Source of the DNA: Arthonia radiata
Taxonomy: Eukaryota > Ascomycota > Arthoniomycetes > Arthoniales > Arthoniaceae
Assembly (NCBI GenBank): GCA_002989075.1
Contig: PSQN01000014.1
Span: 992,001-1,056,000, forward strand
Length of the DNA: 64,000 bases
Direction of reading: 5' to 3'
Below, piece after piece: positions 34,601-45,457 of this stretch (position 1 is the first letter of the stretch; each line of letters begins with the position of its first letter). A program made the position numbers and the translations under genes. The notes beneath the pieces are model-generated. The model was not told the origin of the DNA. It saw only the letters and a program-made list of their open reading frames with translations, and did no database searches.

Positions 34601-34871
34601 CGTAGGTAGATCGACGGAGGTGGTGTCGGTCGTGATGTGCAGGCTCATGGGAAGGTCTGTGGTCACGGGAGCTTTCGACGAGTTTGCCATTGACGTAGGT
34701 TTCTTTCGAGATCGGGACAACGCGGTCGCCGCTTGCGCGTGGGGAGGTATACATCTCCCTGGTGGTGTAATTGCTGGGTGTGTCGTATGACTTGTAGAGG
34801 GAGCCGGCAGAGCTTCTCGCAGGATCTTCGAAGCGGCGGCCGGTAGGCGAGGCCGGACGGCGCGAAGACAT
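31660..34871 (-). CDS. Large Arg/Glu/Asp-rich disordered protein with conserved C-terminal block
   Basis: Exons 31937-34871 and 31660-31880 join over a 56-bp intron (GTATGT donor, GGATAG acceptor) in phase 1, giving 1,051 aa. Most of the protein is low complexity: RS/RD/RE-rich segments, a His-rich patch (HDHHHDHHH) beside an Ala-rich helix, and three tandem 29-residue units. Near residue 940 a distinct, probably folded block begins: DARWTKIARSLVNSAALEE, then FEERDQHVIVLRVLTKEQIQ and a charged helix running into the second exon. This block recurs in many ascomycete proteins and I recall it as the DUF8035 family, though I cannot check. The RD/RE-rich body recalls splicing or RNA-binding factors, but no RRM or zinc finger is present. 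Function unknown, with a nuclear role only a guess. Confidence 0.75.
33227..33470 (-). repeat. Three tandem 87-bp coding repeats
   Basis: Copies start at 33227, 33314 and 33401 on the plus-strand numbering. The first two are 87 bp and the third is 3 bp shorter through one missing codon. Each encodes 28-29 residues with the core VEKDREYG, then KSYED and RRxRxRDV. They lie inside the large charged protein and keep its frame. Confidence 0.85.
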
Positions 34872-36131
34872 GACGTTGATGGCGATGTGGAAGAGAGAAG
34901 GGTGGTGGGGTTGATGCAGACAATGGCTCTGCAGTAAGGGGGCTGAGCCTTTACCGTGAGCGTCGACTCGGAACAGTGGTTGTAAGTGTAGACATGCAGG
35001 ATGGTTTCAGGACTGCAGGTCAGGAAGTCAGAGAGAAAAAGAAGGGTCGTGAGTTCATGCACGTACTGATTAGCGCTTGGGCAGAGAAGTAGGTCCAAGA
35101 CTGCAAGGTGGGAGGCTTGCGTGGAGAATCTTGGGTTGGGCGGAGAGAGAGAGCCCGACGTCACCGCCCAAAATGTGACAGGAGACGCTTCGGCCGTCCC
35201 TCTTGTTGAGCCTGACTCAAGCCAAGAGGTGTTTCAGCTGCTTTGTGTACTGGCGACCGTGATTGGAAGGATTGCAGTGCGCGTTCACAAGATACATCAA
35301 TTCAAGTGGTGATGGAGACGAGATGACTGATGAGAGGGAACCCCACTACGCGGGCAAGACTTTCCTTGGTCATCCCTCTCGCAAAGGTGCAAAGCTGGGT
35401 CAGGTTCCCACTATCGGAATAGCGCGGCTTCTCTACCACGGCTCGCGGAGAAAATATAACAGCCTGACGCCTTCTTTCACCGCCTTTACACCTTCAGACA
35501 TTCTTGGGCAGCAGCAGATTCATCATTGCAGAACGCTCTCGTACTCATCGCCGGTGGCTGAGAGGAGTATTGATCGACTTGGCTCAAGGTATCTTGTGGC
35601 GCAGTCGAGAGCTCTCTCCGGAGCAATCTTGGAAGAGCAGGGGTGATGAATCGCTCCATGCAGGCCAATCGCGCCTAGGCCTGGCAACACTCATTGCTTT
35701 GCATATCTACAAAATCGAATGCTCAAAAAATGACCTTCGTGTCGAGCCTCATGCTCATAGTATGGACGGGCAGAGTTGCCTTCACTTGACATCTGTTCGT
35801 TCGCTTAGTTCGTTCTAGACATCTACGGGAACCAATTACTCATGGTTAATTGCTGGTCAAGGACATCTGAAACACCTCCCTTCCACAAACGATAACCCCC
35901 AGCTCGCGTACAAGCGTCTCAACTGAATGCTTTAGACCATGTGTTGGACCTCTTCAAAACGCTGTTGGCCGGCGACGGTGGCCGCTGGTAGCCGGTAATG
36001 GCTTTTTCCTACTTAAGGACCCTGGAGCATTCTGCTTGAGCGTCCATTCATCACCTTCTTTTGCTTGTTGATCAAGATCTAGTCACTCGTTAACCTTGTT
36101 GGAGACAGGCTCTCCTTCACTCTGCTTCAAG
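34872..36131. other. Intergenic between divergent genes, 1.26 kb
   Basis: Promoter space of the large charged protein (minus) and the expansin-like gene (plus). A 127-codon ORF at 35263-35646 and a 104-codon ORF at 35504-35818 have no recognisable content. Confidence 0.5.
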
Positions 36132-37037
36132 ATGTATTCAAAGATGCTTTCGTTCTCTTCTGTCCTTGCCACCTTGGCCGTCACTGCGCTTGCAGCACCA
36201 ACTTCTTCCAACCCGAGCACAGTCGTACGCCGTGCGTTGAATGGGCAGGCAACAACATATGACAATGGCGGGAACACTGGTAAGTCTCAGAGTGTCTACA
36301 AAATCTTTGTTCTCGCCTGGAAGGCAATGCTTGGTAGCCGGTCCACCGGCGCCGCCTCAAAGCACCTTGTTTGGAACCTCAGACTTCTTCAGAACTTACT
36401 GTATTGACACCTTGTTTAGCTAGCGGGACGTGTATGCTGCCCGGCTTATTACCCGGAGTCTATGGCACTGCGCTCTCCGATTCTAACTGGGACAACGCAC
36501 AAAATTGTGGCGCTTGTATCACCGTCAATGGCCCTAGTGGGAAGCCCATCACTGCGATGGTAAGCAAACAACTGTAGCTGTGTCACCTCTTGAATCGATA
36601 CTTACAAACGCTTCCAGATCGTCGACCAATGCCCAGGCTGCGGTCCGAATCACCTTGACCTTTACCCAGACGCATATAAGGCGGCCACCGGACAAGCCCC
36701 GGGCAGAGTCGAAGTATCTTGGGATTACATCGATTGTCCTATCCCTGTCTCCGAGCCTCTCCAAGTCCATTTCAAGACCGGCGCTTCTCAATACTGGTTT
36801 TCAGCTCAAGTCGTGAATGCTCGCATCCGCACCAAGTCCATGGAAGTCAGTGCGGACGGTGGCAGCTCATGGAAGACGGCGCAGAGACAAGACTACAATT
36901 ATTTCCAGCTCAGCGGCGGCACTGGATCAAGCAAAGTGTCTATTCGACTGACAAGCCAGTCGGGCTCGCAAGTGGTGCTAAAGGATGTGACGATCAACCC
37001 AGATAAGTCGGTGTCTGCATCAGCGAACTATGCTTGA
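36132..37037 (+). CDS. Secreted expansin-like protein
   Basis: Exons 36132-36279, 36420-36559 and 36618-37037, with introns of 140 and 58 bp, give 235 aa. A signal peptide covers about residues 1-22 (LSFSSVLATLAVTALAAP), followed by a short propeptide-like stretch ending VVRR. The first domain is a double-psi beta barrel (NGQATTYDNGGNT, YGTALSDSNWDNAQNCGACI, VDQCPGCGPNHLDLYPDAY, with the expansin-type conserved Asp in the last). The second is a beta-sandwich resembling the expansin C-terminal carbohydrate-binding domain (aromatic FKTGASQYWFSAQV, then WKTAQRQDYNYFQL). Expansin-like proteins loosen plant or fungal cell-wall polymers without hydrolysis. The start could also be M5, giving almost the same signal peptide. 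Confidence 0.88.
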
Positions 37038-38005
37038 GCTAGCGAATGGTCCGTGAGTTCAGAGTCAGCGCTGCGATCTAGGGCGTGGGCAGGAAATGAT
37101 GGTATGAATGATCCTGTTGAGAATCTAGCAAAGGCTGGCCTTTGGATATAGTTCATTTCTCTTCGCTCCTTTGAATGCATCACTTTTCCTTATGTTGGCT
37201 CGCTTGTTCGAGTCGGCATTTGACCACTCGTATTTTCCGACATTTGGTGGTCGAGCTGCAGCTCAATGTACATTAAGCGTTATCGCCTGCATGTTGTACA
37301 ACCAAACCCCGTGCTACGTGCGTGCCCTGCTCGTGGCGCGTACAAGCGACAATAATCATTCCAGTAACAACAGAATGGGATACTTCGTACCGGGAAAGTG
37401 CATCTTGACCACACAATCAGCCCTGTAACCTGGGTACTGGGAAGAGACAAAGTGGTTGGCCGTTGACAGCCGTCCAACCAGATCCTTCAGCGGTACGCCA
37501 CCGTCAGATCTCTATGCACGCTGACTGCTCGGACCCTGAACCGCGCTGCTATCATGATGAACAGTCAGCCTCATACACTTCACCAGAAGGAAGTCAAGTA
37601 TTGACAGCTTGTGTCTTGGTACAGTTCATCGGCCAACTCCTCTCAACAACCTCGCTATATTCTGCGCTTTGCACAGAATATAGGAAGAGTCTAATGGAAG
37701 GCCCTTACGACATCCCAGGCAAATTCTTCGGGTAATTGGCTCACGACCGTTTGTTGCGATGCACAATGCCGCGCAATGGGCGTTTCTGTGCGAGTCCAAG
37801 TCCCCTCACGGCCTTGCTCGTGTGTGAATCTACAGGCAGACTTAAACCAACCCGCCTCTCTGGATGGCAACAGAAGCCCTGATGCAATTGCTGTGTGACA
37901 CAAACGCTCTGCCTGATCTTGTTCATGGCTGTTTCAACACCAAAACTCAGTCGCAGCTCTGCGTGAAGTCAACGCCACTGACCAGTCGACGAGGTCGAGT
38001 CCAGC
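37038..38005. other. Intergenic
   Basis: About 1 kb between two plus-strand genes; short ORFs only. Confidence 0.5.
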
Positions 38006-39163
38006 ATGAGTTTCGGAGTCTTCGAGGTTTCGAAACCTATCGAGCTACGTAACGTAACGGCCAACAACAGCTCGAGCTCGCGCTCTAGCCCATCCGCAAC
38101 CTGGCCTAACGGCACCTCATCGAGGAGTGATAGTAGAAAAACCTCTCATGGCAGCTCTGAACAGAAGCCACAGCAAGCATCTGCAAAATCGGACCCATAC
38201 AGATTCATCAACAGCTCGAAGCCCCACGACCTAAAAGCCGTCGAAAACCGGAGGGCCGTCCGCTCACAAGCTGCCCGACTGCAGCCACTCCAAGACGCAG
38301 GCGATGCTGTAGTGAAGGCAAAAAAGCGGCGCAAACACTCACGGCTTCATCGCAATGTCACGTTCCACATCGACTTGCGTGTGAGCAACGCTTGCAGAAA
38401 AGCCATAAAGCGGTCGCAGGAGCAAGCATCTGAGATGGAAGAGCTTGCCCAAGCCGACGCACCTTGTCTAGTGAGAAGTCCGGACGGTGGCTGGCCCATG
38501 CCATTCGCGAAGCTGCCGGCTAGAACTCAGGCGTTTACACCAGGCTTGATGCATCATTGTGGGTCTATTATACAGGCGCAATTGTTCAGATACTCTCGCA
38601 GCCTGTGGATTCTGCCTTGTCAGCGCTGACTCAATCCAGACCTCACGGTCCTTGCGACTGACATCCCGGAACTGGATCTCTTCCAACCGGGCCTGCTTCG
38701 CTCGGCATGGTTCCCGATGGCGCTCACCGAACCGGCAACATTTCATGTCATTTTACTGACGTCGGCCTCGCACTATGCCATGATCAACAGTATGCAACAA
38801 GCTGTCCAACTTCTACGGCTCCGGCAGGAGACCCTCCGACTCATTAATGAGCTCCTTCTTGATTCGAAGAATGCATGTACGGATACAGCGATCGCAGCAG
38901 TAGCGAAATTAGCAAGTTACGAGGCCCAGTTCGGCGATCCTGCGCTCTACCAGATTCACATGGATGGCCTCATTCGCATGGTGATGCTCAGGGGCGGTCT
39001 GAGCAAGTTGGGCCTGGACGGCCTGCTTATGCGCATGTTGCTATGGATCGACGTCAACGCACGTCACCTGCTCAATACACCGCTGTATATCGCGTCTTCT
39101 TTGGTCGACGAAGGCGAAGACCTACCGCCACCGAATCCAGCTTTGTACATTGGTGGGGTGTGA
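38006..39163 (+). CDS. Tachykinin-type / fungal transcription-factor-like protein
   Basis: Exons 38006-38558 and 38640-39163 are separated by an 81-bp intron (GTGGGT donor, GCTGAC branch site, TCCAG acceptor), giving about 358 aa. The N-terminal half is Ser-rich and disordered, then carries FINSSKPHDLKAVENRRAVR, a block I know from fungal proteins labelled tachykinin family, often with a fungal-specific transcription-factor domain but no Zn2Cys6 finger. A basic cluster KAKKRRKHSRLHR follows. The splice joins PGLMHH to YLTVLATDIPELDLF, fitting the family's HHY segment. The second exon is helical (ATFHVILLTSASHYAMI, MDGLIRMVMLRGGLSKLG). At 358 aa it is shorter than usual; a further exon after 39,160 is possible. 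Confidence 0.65.
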
Positions 39164-40263
39164 AGACGACGATCCTCTACGACGGCCTTGCAGCATGAGT
39201 GGCGTGCGGGTGTCAGCATATTTGTGGAGTCAGGATGCTATAAGTCGAGGCTGTAACACTTGCGATCAGCGTCTGGATCTGGCAGGCGCTGTGTGTTGCA
39301 GATGGCGCATGTGGACATTGCATGGAGATACTGATCAGCAGCAGACCGAGGCCGGCTTGTGCGTGTGGGATGATGGACGCGGCGGAGAACACGAAGCATG
39401 TTCACAAGCTGTTGGTGGATTGCACGTCGTAACATTCGCATTCGAGCGAGCTAGGGCGCAGAAGGGCAGAGACCAAGAATGGGATCACGAAGACAAGAAG
39501 TGTGAAAATAAACGCAGCCGTGATAGTCCGGTGGATCTCCAGACGCCAGTACCAGGGGGGCATCTAAAAATAGAGGACCGGCCAACCCTCTTCCAATCTC
39601 GCTCTTCTCCTCCTTCGCTTTCCTGATGCAGCCTTGATCTCCATCCTCCGCACTATTGGTATCTATGCTACATCGAGTCTGTTGATGGGACTGTTACTAT
39701 TGTTGACGGTCTCGTCCGTAGTTGCATGAAGAGTGTTGAACCCAGACACGGTAGTATGAGCAGAAACACTGGTTCTGGTCTGAAGCAATTTGGCCTGAAT
39801 CCTTTACATGGCCCCGGCTCTCGCTTGTCTGTCCTGACTCGACACACTCCCGCTGCAACGTCACACTTTCTCCTCCGACACCTTCACTTCTATCCTCTTT
39901 GATATCGTCTGAATACTTTCCACACCAGTCGGCGACGTCCCTCCAGTCGCAGACTTGAGTGCCATAGCCAGCACCGGTCGTAATAGTGCTATCTAATTAC
40001 TTCTCGATAATATACCCAAAAGCACACCACATGTCCCACACCACCACGGCACAGTAATTAGCGGCTTGGCCGTTCCGTTTCTCTACCGGCTACTCCTTTT
40101 GACAACTGTGTCCAGCATGGCTTCTTTCCCGTATTAGCCTTCGCAACGGGCTATTCAGCAGTGTCTGTCTATCCGAGTAAGCTGACCTCGCCCTTAAGGG
40201 CAACATTAAGAGAGCTCAACTTCCCTTCGAGAAGGAAACCGGGGTACTCTAAAGACAGCATCG
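39164..40263. other. Intergenic or unrecognised 3' exon
   Basis: A 158-codon plus-strand ORF at 39150-39626 overlaps the end of the previous gene but does not resemble the family's C-terminus. Otherwise only promoter-like pyrimidine-rich stretches before 40,264. Confidence 0.4.
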
Positions 40264-41463
40264 ATGCTAGCAGTGCCAATGAATATGCCCCACAGCTCGC
40301 CGTATCAATTCGGCGGCGAGCGGTTCGACCAGCTCGCACCGCCTAGGGCGAGATCCACTTCACCGCTGCAGAGGCTGAGAGGCTTCCAATACAGAAGTCG
40401 AGCGACCCAGCCAGATGACTCGCATGAGTGTACAGCACACCACGACCGTGCTGCATCATTCACAGATTTCGTAACTAGGAATGAGCAGAATCTGATACCT
40501 GCACCCCTCAGAGCATCGTCTGGAAAGAAGTCAAGGCCGTCGAGCTCACGAAAGTCCAACGATGAGGCTACCTTCTTGCAGCCGAATGTGTATTCGTCGC
40601 ACGGGTCCGATCTCGAGCATGATACATTGTACCTAGCACCGCGCGAGGCACCACAACCGCCTCAAAAGGATTACGTCCTCGAGCCCTCAGTCTACTCACA
40701 GCCTGAATCCGAGAGGCGCCGCCGTCACCACACAATTCAGCCGGGCCGCCATTCCTTTGATCCTCCAGTGATATCCGAACCGCAACGACCGCGACAGGAC
40801 ACCTTGACGAGATACCGCAATCAACAAAACATCGCTGCCAGTGCATCTGCTCCAGTGACGCCTCGTTACGTGCCTCAGTGGATAGACCCACCCAGGTCAA
40901 GCCAAACGATGGCCGACTACCGCAAATCCACCTTCGCGACTGCTGACGATTTTGGGCTGTTTGCTGAAGCCTTGTCTGGACTCGGGCCGGAGCCAGATTC
41001 AGATCCAGCATCAGCGGCGTCCGACTCGGTGCCTACAATGTCAAGCAATAACCCCATCGTCTCTCCCATCACGCCAGAAGACCAGATCCCCGCCTTTGCC
41101 CCATTCCCACTAAGGCATATGAGCTCAAACAGCACGTTTCCTCCGATAGGCTCTGCTGCAACATCCGCGCAGCCTATGCAACCCACAAGCTATCCCGCTA
41201 GCTTTGGCATTGGTTCCAGTCCATTGGTGGAGTCGCCCCAAACAGCGATTCAGCGAGATCTAGCTCTCTCGGGCGCCATGATCGGGTTGAACATTGAGTC
41301 GAATCCACGAGAGGAGACCGAAGACATCGATGATGAGCTGCCTGGTTACGAACAGAGCCAACGCGAGGCCGCCGACCAAGCAAGGCTGAAGGCGTTGAGT
41401 CGAGCCGCAGAGCTTGAGAAGCGATGGGCGGCCAGTGCGCCGCATAGAATGCGAGGGCGGTAG
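40264..41463 (+). CDS. Disordered protein with LPxY-like motif
   Basis: Single-exon frame of 399 codons. The protein is Ser/Pro/Gln/Arg-rich and mostly disordered. Its C-terminus is different: acidic EETEDIDDELPGYEQSQREA followed by a predicted helix (ADQARLKALSRAAELEKRWA). The LPGY core in an acidic setting resembles the LPxY/PPxY motifs that recruit Nedd4/Rsp5 ubiquitin ligases in yeast adaptor proteins; that role is inference from the motif alone. There is no membrane segment, signal peptide or known domain. Codon use and length support a real gene. The start could be the second ATG at 40279. Confidence 0.65.
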   Translation: MLAVPMNMPHSSPYQFGGERFDQLAPPRARSTSPLQRLRGFQYRSRATQPDDSHECTAHHDRAASFTDFVTRNEQNLIPAPLRASSGKKSRPSSSRKSNDEATFLQPNVYSSHGSDLEHDTLYLAPREAPQPPQKDYVLEPSVYSQPESERRRRHHTIQPGRHSFDPPVISEPQRPRQDTLTRYRNQQNIAASASAPVTPRYVPQWIDPPRSSQTMADYRKSTFATADDFGLFAEALSGLGPEPDSDPASAASDSVPTMSSNNPIVSPITPEDQIPAFAPFPLRHMSSNSTFPPIGSAATSAQPMQPTSYPASFGIGSSPLVESPQTAIQRDLALSGAMIGLNIESNPREETEDIDDELPGYEQSQREAADQARLKALSRAAELEKRWAASAPHRMRGR

Positions 41464-42200
41464 TACCGACGTGAGCGAGAGGAGAAACTCAAGCATCACC
41501 GCGCACAACGTGCAACGCCCAGTCGATACCCGTGATTAGCACTAAGACGATCATCGAGCCCAACGCGCACTTTTCAGTCCGGTACATCAAGCGGCGCCGT
41601 CGGCTCTTCCCTGGAATGACCGTCTTTCGCAGGTGACGGTCGCTGTGGTGCTGGCGATGACTGTGCCGATGGCTGCTGCGAGATCGATGGTGGCTTTGGT
41701 GTCGTGACGGCATTGAAGGTGAATGAGAGGTCCGTACTGCTCCAAAAGATAATATGAATCAAAGGAGTAGAGGGAAAACGAGCGCCGTAGAGGTACTAGC
41801 TGCGAGGAGCGATACACAAGGATGATATTGGAGGGAAGAGACGAAAACTTCTGGGTATGCGACATCTTCAATTCAGCGAGCCGGTCAGGCAGGCACGCTC
41901 TGTACATTAAGGATTCGACGGCAGGCGCTACCTTACCATCGCCGTCAAGGATTGAGGGACTAGGGAACTGTACGATACGATATTATTCTTCAAGACCGGC
42001 GCTAGCACTTAGCGCTTTCGACGCACAGAGCAATACCGCACGTGACAACGCGCCTCTGCCTTCTCGCCTCTGAGGAATATGTCGAAGCAGGCTGTGTTGC
42101 CGCCTCGAGGAAGGTCGGCAGGGGCAACTCTCATCATGTCGCTCGCCAGGCAAACAGTCTCAGGCACCTCAGCCTGCTGCAGGAGCTTACCCCTTCGGAA
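41464..42200. other. Intergenic up to the repeat block
   Basis: Last normal-GC sequence before the AT-rich block. Apart from the small ORF at 41489-41713, only short shadow ORFs occur. Confidence 0.45.
41489..41713 (-). CDS. Possible small membrane protein
   Basis: A 74-codon ATG frame that ends 25 bp from the convergent plus-strand gene. The first 30 residues are nearly all His, Ser and Arg; then comes a basic KSRRRRLMYRTEKC and a good membrane segment (LGSMIVLVLITGIDWALHVV). The order basic-then-hydrophobic is what a tail-anchored or single-pass protein would show. No homologue is known to me, and it may be part of a spliced gene. Confidence 0.35.
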   Translation of the reverse strand: MPSRHQSHHRSRSSHRHSHRQHHSDRHLRKTVIPGKSRRRRLMYRTEKCALGSMIVLVLITGIDWALHVVRGDA

Positions 42201-42706
42201 AGTTTAGAATAAATATATATAACTTCTCCTCTTAGGTATTTTAAGCTTTTAATTTAGTACTTTTAGTATAATACGCTTTTAAGTAAATAAATAAATTTTA
42301 TATTAATGTAATTATTAATATTTAAATATAATTTTATATATAAAATTCTTTGTTAATTTTATTTAGTTAAACATTATTTTTTAAAAACCTATAATTAATA
42401 TATTAACTACTCTTTAAACCTTAAATTTAACTATTTTATGAACTATTATAAAAAGAGTTTAAACGCTCTATTATAGTACTATAAATATATTTAAGTTTAA
42501 AAAGACTTAAATAAAGGTACTTAAGAGCTTTTTAGTAAGTATCAATACTCAACTAGTTACCTTTTATAGCTTTAATAAGTTATTAATCTTTTAGTTTTTT
42601 AAGCTTATTAACTATAAAAAGAGGTTAATTATATTAATTATTTTATTATTTTAAATAATTTAGTATAATTAATATGATAGTATAATTAATATTTTAAAAG
42701 TAAAAC
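42200..42706. repeat. AT-rich sequence before the Copia LTR
   Basis: The composition changes abruptly to very AT-rich, with long runs of A/T and TTAA words. No LTR, terminal repeat or frame is recognisable; probably an older, heavily mutated repeat. Confidence 0.5.
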
Positions 42707-42936
42707 TGTTAGAAATTAACCAACTAGCTGGTTAGTCGGAACCCCCAGGAGCCTAGAGTATTGGACAGGTTCTATCGGCTGTCTTAGTCTAGAATAGAAT
42801 AAGCCTTTTACCTAAAGGGTTGGATCTAGTAGCCCGGGCCTAGGACAAAAAGAAGTATTATACGACTTATTCTAGACAGCTGGTTTATAGTCTAAAATAA
42901 TATAAAATAGATCTAAAGACTAATAGTTTTAGATAG

Positions 42937-43443
42937 TGTTGGAAATTAACCAACTAGCTGGTTAGCCGGAACCCCCAGGGGCCCGGAGTATCGGATAGGT
43001 CCTACCAGCTGTCTCGGTCTAGAATAGAACAAGCCTTTTATCTAAAGGGTCGGGCCTAGTAACCCGGGCCTAGGTCAAAAAGAAGTATTGTACGACCTAT
43101 CTTAGACAGCTAGCTCGTAGTCTAAGACAACACAGAATAGACTTAAAGACTAACAGTTTTAGATAAATAGAATTACTGTCTTATACGGTAAGTTATAGGT
43201 TATCTAGCCTCTATCAAAAGAACAGATATCTAGTAAATTCTGTATAGGCCGCTAGACTTAGATATATAAGCTAAAATTCTTCTAAAGGATTTTAGCTAAT
43301 AAAACAGACAATATAATAACAGCTTTTCCTTGCTACTAAGTATTGTACCTATATTAAGTTTAAGTATTGTACTAGTCTTAAGCTAATCTCGTCTTCCTAC
43401 TCTTTATAGTAGTATTCTTCTTCTTCCCTGCACCTTTTTAACA
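42937..43443 (+). mobile_element. Solo LTR of the same Copia family inside the 5' LTR
   Basis: A 507-bp LTR from TGTTGG to TTAACA sits inside the older LTR and is flanked by a 5-bp direct repeat, GATAG, at 42932-42936 and 43444-43448. Its halves match the outer LTR's halves, with mostly transition differences. It is what remains after a second copy of the family inserted here and its two LTRs recombined. Confidence 0.85.
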
Positions 43444-45007
43444 GATAGACAGAATTATTATCTTATACAGTAAGTTATAAGTTATCTAGCCTCTATTAAA
43501 AAGAATAGATATTTAGTAAGTTTTGTATAGACCGCTAAACTTAGATATATAAGTTAGAATCTCTTTAGAGAATTTTAGCTAATAAGACAGACAATATAAT
43601 AACAGCTTTTCCTTACTATTAAGTATTGTATCTATACTAAGCTTAAGTATTGTACTAGTTTTAAGCTAGTCTCGTCTTCTTACTCTTTATAGTAGTATTC
43701 TTTTTCTTTCCTGTACCTTTTTAATAGGTTATAAGCTTAAATTAGTACTAATTTCTTTTAAATTTCCTTTTTAGAAAATATTTCCTCTACGACACTTATT
43801 GATATCTCTGAACAATTTTATTACCAATCGACTCTAAATTTTAAGCCTAATTTAACTATTAGAACAAAATTTTCTTTTTTTTTTGGAAATCTCCGACTAT
43901 ATATTTAACTATAGACTCCTCTTATAAAATTTCTAAACTTAAGGGCTCGACTAATTAAGATATTTAGTTGATTCGAATAGAGGCCCTTTTAACTAAAAAG
44001 AGCTATAGTAATGTTATAATCCTCTTTTCTAGCTATTTAGCTAGAAATATTACTAAAGCTAGCCGCTAAAAATAGTTGACAAGGGTAGTAGCCCTTATTC
44101 GACTAACTTTAGAGAACAGTTCTTTTATTTAAATAAAGGAGATTTATAACTCTTTAGAGCTTTAAAATAGCCTAAAAATGTTATACGAATTAAAAGATTT
44201 TAGTTTCAAGTTTCTAATTTATAAGGAGCTCTTTAGCACTATACTTAGTAAGATAAAAAACCTTAAGCTTTATTTTACTAAAATTAGACAATTAACAGAC
44301 AATTTAGTAACCTAAGGGCTAGTACTACCTAACAAGATAGTAGCTGTCTACGTCCTCTACAATCTAACTTTTAAATATAAGTATATAATAGCTATTATTA
44401 GTTAAACCTATTAATAAACAACTAGCAATATAAGTCTATAGAACTTATTTAATTAACTTATAGACAAGTCTCGTCGAATTCGCGGTAGTACCTTAGTAGA
44501 AAAGGTTTTTACTGCGATAGACAATAAATTAACATAAAAGACCGAAGAAAAATTAAAGTCTTTAAGTAAAAACTAAGAAAAATGCCTCTTTTATAACAAA
44601 AAGGGGCATAAACCGGCAACTTATTAGAAAAAATATCTAAATCTTCGGCTAAATTCTAATAAAAGCTCTAAAAATACCGATTTTTTAATATTTTCTGTAT
44701 ATAGTTCTAATCTATAAGAAGAACAATGCTTTATAGTATTACTAAATAGAGTTAATTACTCTATTAATTCTTAAATCTTCGATATAAGCTTAATAAGCTA
44801 TATTTACTCGAATATTAATCTTTTAACAGATATCCGACTAACTAACTAAATTATTCGTTAAAGAGGGAAAAAGTTAATTTAAGCCTTATAGACAGGTAAA
44901 GCAAAACTATTCTTTAAGAATAAAATAATTGTTCTAAACAAAGTTTTATTTGTTAAGAAATTTAAAATTAACCTTCTAAGCTTCGATAAGCTTAGAAAGA
45001 GGAGAGG

Positions 45008-45457
45008 TGTTACGATCTTACTACATTAGACTAGTACAAGGCTAAGCGCAGCCAGCCTTATTGAAGCATTATACAGTATACCCGATAACTCCGATATAGC
45101 GACGTCGGCAACGTCGCTACATCGCAATAGGATCCCGACCACGCGACAAAGGGATTGTCGGGACCGTCGAATACAGAGGAACATACCTTTATACCTTAGA
45201 CTATATAGCTAGACTAATGGCCTACCTTAGAATAGACTTTAGTCTATTAACTCAATATCTAAATATAAGTTCCTTAACTATATTTAAATAACGTACTTCA
45301 CCTTCTATCTACTTTAGTTAAGCCCCTCTCACCCTCTATAATCTGTCTCGCCTCTCCTACCTTTTAGTCTCTAGTACACGAGACACCTACTACCAAGGTC
45401 GATAAGCACACAAGGTAAGTAAGCCTTAGTTCGGTTCTCCCAGCGACCGGCGTTATA
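45008..45457 (+). repeat. 5' LTR of Gypsy-1
   Basis: 450 bp, starting TGTTACGATC, the same length as the 3' copy at 51848-52297. By eye the two differ at roughly 30-35 sites, all transitions. Confidence 0.9.

Noticed and set aside
39150-39626. 158-codon plus-strand ORF after the tachykinin-type gene
   Set aside because: Its content does not match the expected C-terminus and no convincing intron links it.
42707-43726. Simple tandem duplication of an AT-rich repeat
   Set aside because: The GATAG direct repeat and the A-AB-B order fit an LTR inserted in an LTR better.
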